Of a stretch of 64,000 bases of DNA, positions 58,801 through 64,000 are shown in pieces. The notes under the pieces were generated by a model. The model was not told the DNA's origin, did no database searches, and saw only the letters and a list, made by a program, of their open reading frames with translations. The position numbers and the translations under genes are program-made. The stretch comes from Gymnogyps californianus. Taxonomy: Eukaryota; Chordata; Aves; Accipitriformes; Cathartidae. Positions within the stretch are counted from its first letter, which is position 1. Each line of letters begins with the position of its first letter. The stretch spans positions 16,306,428-16,370,427 of the forward strand of contig NC_059480.1 of assembly GCF_018139145.2 (NCBI RefSeq), in the 5' to 3' direction.

Positions 58801-60883
58801 AACTGCCATGCAGATGTTCCTGGGCAGGTTTGAGGAGAGGTAGGGCTGTCAGTCTGCACTTGGCTTTCATTTTGCCCTGTAAGCCTTCCGCTCAGAAGGA
58901 CCAGTTTCAGTAACCCCGAGGTCCTGGGTAACCCAGAACAACGATGCCTCACTCGTATGTCCCAGGCTTTGACTGGTACTACGGCAACAGCTAAGCCTGG
59001 CTGGGACATTTTCATTATACTCTCAGTGCTTGAAAACAAACAAATTTGTACAACGCACACAAACAGCCTTTTCTAATCTCTTTTAATGGCACTCTGAAGA
59101 CCAGACCGTCAATTGTCCACTGTGTTCTCAACAATTTGCTAATGATAATTAAAGATGCCCAAAGTTTGCCAACTATTTCGGCACTCTATTTAACCAAGAA
59201 GATAAGGGTTCAGGAGGAAAGCAAACAAAATGAACTTGATCCAAGAAGGAGCTGTTACCTACAGAGGAGCCCATGAGTGCATAAAGATAGCAAAGGCAGA
59301 GTAAAATGTTCTCTAAACTACACAACAGATAGACAGAGAGATGATGCCAAAACCCTGGAACGAGATTACAAAAGCGGGAGAGTGAGTGGATTCTTTTTTC
59401 CTTTCTCTCTATAGGATTCCATCCCAAAGAAGTTGCTTAGACAACAGCAACCCCCTACCATGCAATCTGTGTACGAGGAAAAACAAATCCATGCTGTAGT
59501 AAAACTGGAAGATCAAAACCTGTTTTTCTTCCACCAGCTGAGAGAAATGAAATACTCCTTGAGTGCCCATTTCTGCCGTAAAATACCATATTTCCTCCAT
59601 GGGCTGTGAGATATCAGGCATGCAGCACCCAGGAAACAGAGAGGAAGAGAAAAGGAAGAGCAGGCAACTGTAACTGGAAGCACAACTCCTGCTGCTCCGA
59701 AGTTCTGCTGAATTAAGAGTCCTGTATAAAGTCTTGATTCCAAAAGAATCATGCAAGATTATTCAGTTGACCACTAAAGCTATGATTTTGCATAGTTATT
59801 TTTAATAAGTTCTACTGTGGCAATATAAAAAAGTTGACTGATACCAATCTATGGTGCATTTTCCCTATGTTGACACACGTAGCAGGTAACAGAGTGCACG
59901 GCTGTTCCATTGTGAGACTGAACTCGTTGTCTTACAGAAAACATATCTTTCCTTTCTGAAGATCACCATCCCTTGCAGAAGTTCCTCTGCCATGATCCAG
60001 TGCGATCACATGCCTGCTCCCAGAAGTTTCATGGAGTTTCATCAAATTCATACTTTCTGCAAGCTCCATACGTGCAAAATTGTAGCTGTGACCTCTTGGT
60101 ACCCTTCAGTATTATGCAACAAGACAACAGAAATACAAAAAGCCTTATTTTTTAAACCTGTTTATTATCTGAGCGTGCCTGAGGTTGTTTAGAGCAGCAT
60201 ACCAACATCCCTAACAGAACATGAATAATATGGAGAACCACCTTTGTACCAAAGGTGATCAAGTCTTTATTGGGAAGAATAGTCTTGCCTCATACTTTAA
60301 GGAGCTTTATCTGTCCATCCATTTTCTGAGCACATCACGTTCAACTTCTGCTTATTTCAGTAAGTTCCAATGACTTCAGCACCACCCACTTGGCAGGTTT
60401 ATGTGCCCTTTCTGCGAGCAAAACAGTAACTGGTCTTTCAGCAGATTGCCCTCCACATCATTCTCAAGTAGAAACTCAGGGAAAACACTGTGTTGATTCA
60501 CTGTCATTTTTCACCCAGCGAATGGTCAACATCAGCCAAACAAACAGCTGCATCTGAAAAGTTTCCCAAGATTGTAACAAAACAACATGCAAGCAGAAAG
60601 GCTTCTCCATACAGCAAGAACGAATAAAGCAAAACTGTTCTCACAAGTTACAAAGTCCCTCCTATATAAGTAGGTGTATTTTTTGCATATATTACGTTTC
60701 ACTTGTGCTCAGAACTTTAAGATTGATTGCTCGATAAGGAAAGAGAAGGTCAAATAAACTCACATCTGAGTGTGCATCTATACACACTACCAGGGACACA
60801 TTAGAAAACTGAAACAAACATGCCGGTCAGTTGTGATTCTGCACAAAAAAGGTGGGAAGGGGGAAAAAAATGATCCTTGAGAA
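58801..60883. other. Unique noncoding DNA
   Basis: No gene or repeat is recognised. The minus-strand frame at 59409-59756 (115 codons) and its partner in another frame have no domain. Confidence 0.5.
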
Positions 60884-60940
60884 GAAAAAAAACAAAACAA
60901 AACAACAAACAAACAAACATACATACAAAAAACCCCCAAA
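60884..60940 (+). repeat. A-rich (AAAC)n / (CATA)n low-complexity tract
   Basis: Runs of A with CAAAA, CAAC and (AAAC)n words are followed by ACATACATACAAAAAACCCC. It is low-complexity sequence with no transposon attached. Confidence 0.92.
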
Positions 60941-63029
60941 ACTTTCCTGGCTGTCGAACAGACGGGTGAATGTCTGCAGCTGGCTCCCTGGGGGACCTGG
61001 AAGAGGAACGGTATGCCTACCCTCAATCCTTGTCATTGGTAAAGTCAGATCCAAAGCCTATTTGAGTTAGGTGGTGTTTCCACCTCTTTGACGGGTATGG
61101 ATGGAGCTATAGACCAATTTGGCACCCACACATCTCCAAATCCTTTTCACACAGGCAAAAGCACCACATCTTTAGAGAAATACTACAAAAGTGTATTCCA
61201 GTCTTAGAAGAAAGCAGCCACTAAGATCACATACTGACTGCATGTTTGTAACCCCAAGCTTAGATAGATATGTTTACCTAAATTACATTAATTTACAATG
61301 TAATCACTTCTTTATTCTAATGAAAAAGTCTAGTAAATCCAGAATATTTACCGATTTCCTTTAATGCTTCACTTCAGAGCCAGATAAATGGGCACCTGAT
61401 CTGTGTTTAGGAAAAAGGACTAACTGCCATGCTGGCAGAATAAAGTAATGAAATGTGATGTGCATGTAGAAGTGCACACACAAAAACCTGAATTGTATTC
61501 CTTAATTCTTAAATCACACTATTTTCCCTCCAAATGATTGGGACTATAAACCAATAATCAGACACCCTTTTTAAGTGTTAATTTTAAACCTGGCCATATT
61601 AATGCTCAATTAGCTCCTACTACTTGAACTACTTCTACAAAATACATTCCTACTAAATTTCAGATAATAACTATATTTTCTAAAAAATTCAAATTTTTGT
61701 AGAAAACCCTAATCAAATAGCAGAAATACAAAGCAACAGTCAAAAGCAAAGGGAAGTCTACTGCCTGTAAATGTACATTTCCAATGCAGTTCCACTTTTA
61801 GTGTCATTTATTTTAAAAATCTTTTAAATTTGGTGTGCAAATTTTCAAATCAGCAACACTTGCCTAAGCTGTTTTGCATTTATAAACTTTGTCTCATCTA
61901 CTAATAACCCAGGAAGTGTTTCATGTAAATATTCACAAGTTTGAAGACTTGCAATATCACATTCGCAGGGTTTGATGTTAGCGCTTCGGGGCTGAAACGT
62001 CCTTTTTTTTTTTTCTTCACTTTTATGCTGCCAAATTCATCCAAAGTAGGAGCCAAATCTCTACCAACACACCAAGCATTTCACATTCACCTCATATTCT
62101 TTCTGATCAAGTGGAAATAACTCCAGAAAGCAGGGGGAACTCAGTCCACAGCACTCCTTGCTCGTAATGCATTTGACTTGAACCAAGTATCAGGCTCAGC
62201 AGTGACAAATCAGGACATAAGGTGGCATTATTTCCCTTCCTTAACTGTCTGCAGGGCCAGAGTCCAGATCTGCATGTCAATAGTGCTACAACTTTGCTAC
62301 AAACAAGCTGTTTGGTATTCCAGAAACACACACAAAAAAAAAGAAAAAAAAAAAAAGAAAAAAAAAAGAGAAAATCAAGTCAGTACCAAGATGCATTCAG
62401 AATACTACACAAAGCCAAATCCTGACTCCTCCCCAACTTAACATTTTCCCTGAATACTGTGTGTTTAAAGTGGTCTGACTGAAAGCATCACTATTAGGCT
62501 TATAGTGCATTAACTGTAGAGGACTTCTAAAATAACATATTGAAAATCTGGACTTCATTTGTATCCTTGACTCAGTGTTCAGCTGTGATTGCCCACAGCA
62601 GGAACTCCTATCAGATTTATACAGATGCTTGGAAGAAGAAATGAGAAAACAGTTGCAAAGGATACAGAAACTTGGTTTGCATGTTCATCTACTTTCAGTT
62701 CACACAGAGGATTTGAAACTTCTTTTTTTTTTTAAGAGAGTATATAGCTGTACATTTCAGGTATAGGCTTGAAACTACAAAACAGGGAACCAACTTTTCC
62801 CTCGTCTTGCCCAACATTTGTGGTGTATTTGGATTGAGAACTATCTTTTTTGTCTAATATCAGATTTTTAGTATGACCTGACTTAGTTCAAACCTAGAAA
62901 CTAGAGGAATAAGCCTAGAAGAGACATAAGAAGGCAAAAGGCAGTTCAAGTGCTGACTGCTGGGTCTGCAAAGAATGCACCATCCCAAGAGCTGGCAATG
63001 CACACTTACTTACTCGAGAATATCCTAGC
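60941..63029. other. Unique noncoding DNA with small homopolymers
   Basis: No gene is recognised. A 12-base T run lies at 62003-62014 and an A/G tract at 62334-62371. The rest is AT-rich unique sequence. Confidence 0.5.
62334..62371 (+). repeat. A/G-only tract
   Basis: Runs of A interrupted by single G follow a short (CA)n stretch. This is the second purine-only tract in the window, similar in make-up to the one at 54.2 kb. Confidence 0.92.
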
Positions 63030-63850
63030 ATCCTGCAGAGCTCAGTATTGCTCCAATACTTCTCAGCATTTTTATCAATAACCTCGTAATAAACGTAAGA
63101 GCTCTGATAATAAAACGTACAGATCTCTTTAAGTAATAAACATTAGAAAGTGGTCTAAACCGCTCTGGGAGCTGGACCCATTCAAACAAAATTCATTTTA
63201 CTACCTGCATATGCAAAATTGAGGGAAAGTACAATACTCTGGACAGCAGCGGTGCTTAGAAGGAACTGGAGAACACAGTGGGCAAGAAACTCAACATAAA
63301 TTCCTCCTACACTGTTGGGACAAAAGGGAAAAAAGTTAAAGTTAAGGATGTGTGGAGAGAAGGAGGGTGCTCTGTGTAAAAACAGGGGGGCTGTGGTTTG
63401 GGGAGACACTGGTGGGTTAAGTATAAAAATAATACCAACTGGTTATAGACACAGGGGACTGCAATCTGGCAGAGGCGGAGAGAGATCAGTCTGTTCAGTT
63501 TACCAAAAAAGACAACTGGGATGAGACCAACAGCCACGTGTGAGCAAGTTTCCAGTTCCAGGTACATACAGGATCTTTCATTCAACAGTTGGAAGCTACT
63601 GCTCACACAATGGAAAGAAGGTGAAAACTTTTAATAACAACATTGGTTAAACACTGGAACTGTCTCTCACACAGCGACCCCCTCCCCTAGTAACTCAAAA
63701 TCAGGGCAAGCGCCTTTTGGGAGAGGATGTTTTAATCACGTACAAAACCTCAATGTCGAGAGAACTAAGACAAAAACTGACAAAGCTATATGGTGTCAGA
63801 GGCAAGGCGGTCCCTTTTGGGTTTAAAGCTCTGTAAACACGTGATTCTAC
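63030..63850 (+). mobile_element. Ancient CR1 LINE, RT domain to 3' end
   Basis: The 5' part reads CAGAGCTCAGTATTGCTCCA, ATACTTCTCAGCATTTTTAT and CAATAACCTC. This is the CR1 RT palm text 'tgctccaatactttttaacatttttatcaatgacctgg' (PQCSVLLQYFSAFLSIT-like instead of PxxFNIFINDL). The middle shows decayed C-terminal ORF2 with GGAACTGGAGAACACAGTGG, CTGTTCAGTTTACCAAAAAA, GTTGGAAGCTACTGCTCAC and TGGTTAAACACTGGAACTGT. The end has GGCAAGGCGGTCCCTTTTGG and TTTAAAGCTCTGTAAACACG before TGATTCTAC, the 'aggcggtcccttctggccttaaactctatgaatctac' tail of turtle and crocodilian CR1. Frames are broken repeatedly. The tail type and divergence point to an element older than birds. Confidence 0.8.
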
Positions 63851-64000
63851 AAAACACAAAGTTCACTGCAATATCCCCAAATATCCAGATGCATTCATTC
63901 ATTTCTCCTGATAAAATACTCTCATGTTTTATTTTTTTATTATGCATTTGGCATGAAACTCACATATGTAAGGTCCGCATCTGTATCAATACAGGCTTAC
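63851..64000. other. Unique noncoding DNA
   Basis: No feature is recognised before the window ends. Confidence 0.5.

Noticed and set aside
1..64000. Endogenous retrovirus, CRISPR array, phage or bacterial system
   Set aside because: No LTR pair, primer binding site, gag/pol/env text, regularly spaced repeats or operon-like gene packing is visible.

Overview
The window looks like nuclear DNA of a bird, and probably not a galliform. The evidence is the repeat content. CR1 LINE copies carry the typical avian 3' end (a TTGGAAGGGA-type box followed by ATTCTATGA-like octamers). One CR1 copy (15157-15655) is close to the subfamily I recall as common in neoavian genomes. Older CR1 and SINE fossils are of the kind also seen in turtles and crocodilians. 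The DNA is AT-leaning and CpG-poor, with no bacterial gene layout and no retroviral LTR or gag/pol/env sequence that I recognise.

I could not support any complete host protein-coding gene. Almost all open frames are short, scattered over both strands and without domain content. The exceptions are frames inside LINE remnants. The window therefore reads as an intergenic region or a very large intron. The longest open frame (168 codons, 50501-51007, minus) opens at GTG and is no longer than one expects by chance in this much DNA. It is listed only as a weak candidate.

Layout. 1-2.7 kb: unique DNA with a CTCF-like site near 1.78 kb. 2.77-3.53 kb: a minus-strand CR1 with an internal 32-base A tract, abutting an ancient MIR/L3-like fragment. 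3.5-12.9 kb: mostly unique DNA, interrupted at 7.38-7.54 kb by the most interesting element, a decayed tRNA-Asn sequence joined to a CR1 3' tail, which has the structure of a SINE. 12.9-17.4 kb: a CR1-rich block holding a minus-strand CR1 RT remnant, a young plus-strand CR1, a much older plus-strand CR1 directly behind it, and a further old C-terminal fragment. 17.4-57.5 kb: mostly unique DNA with scattered small fossils. These are MIR/L3-like pieces, pieces of an ancient repeat with a GAAGTCAATGG-like core, and three or four degraded minus-strand CR1 pieces. A small CpG cluster lies near 51.9 kb. 57.5-64 kb: another old CR1 piece, A-rich tracts, and at 63.03-63.85 kb a long ancient CR1 that retains its 3' end.

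There is no pathway or operon to describe. The biology visible here is mobile-element history: an early amniote layer of CR1 and SINE elements, later bird CR1 insertions, and one apparent tRNA-headed SINE that would have depended on CR1 machinery. Family assignments come from remembered consensus patterns, not from a database search.
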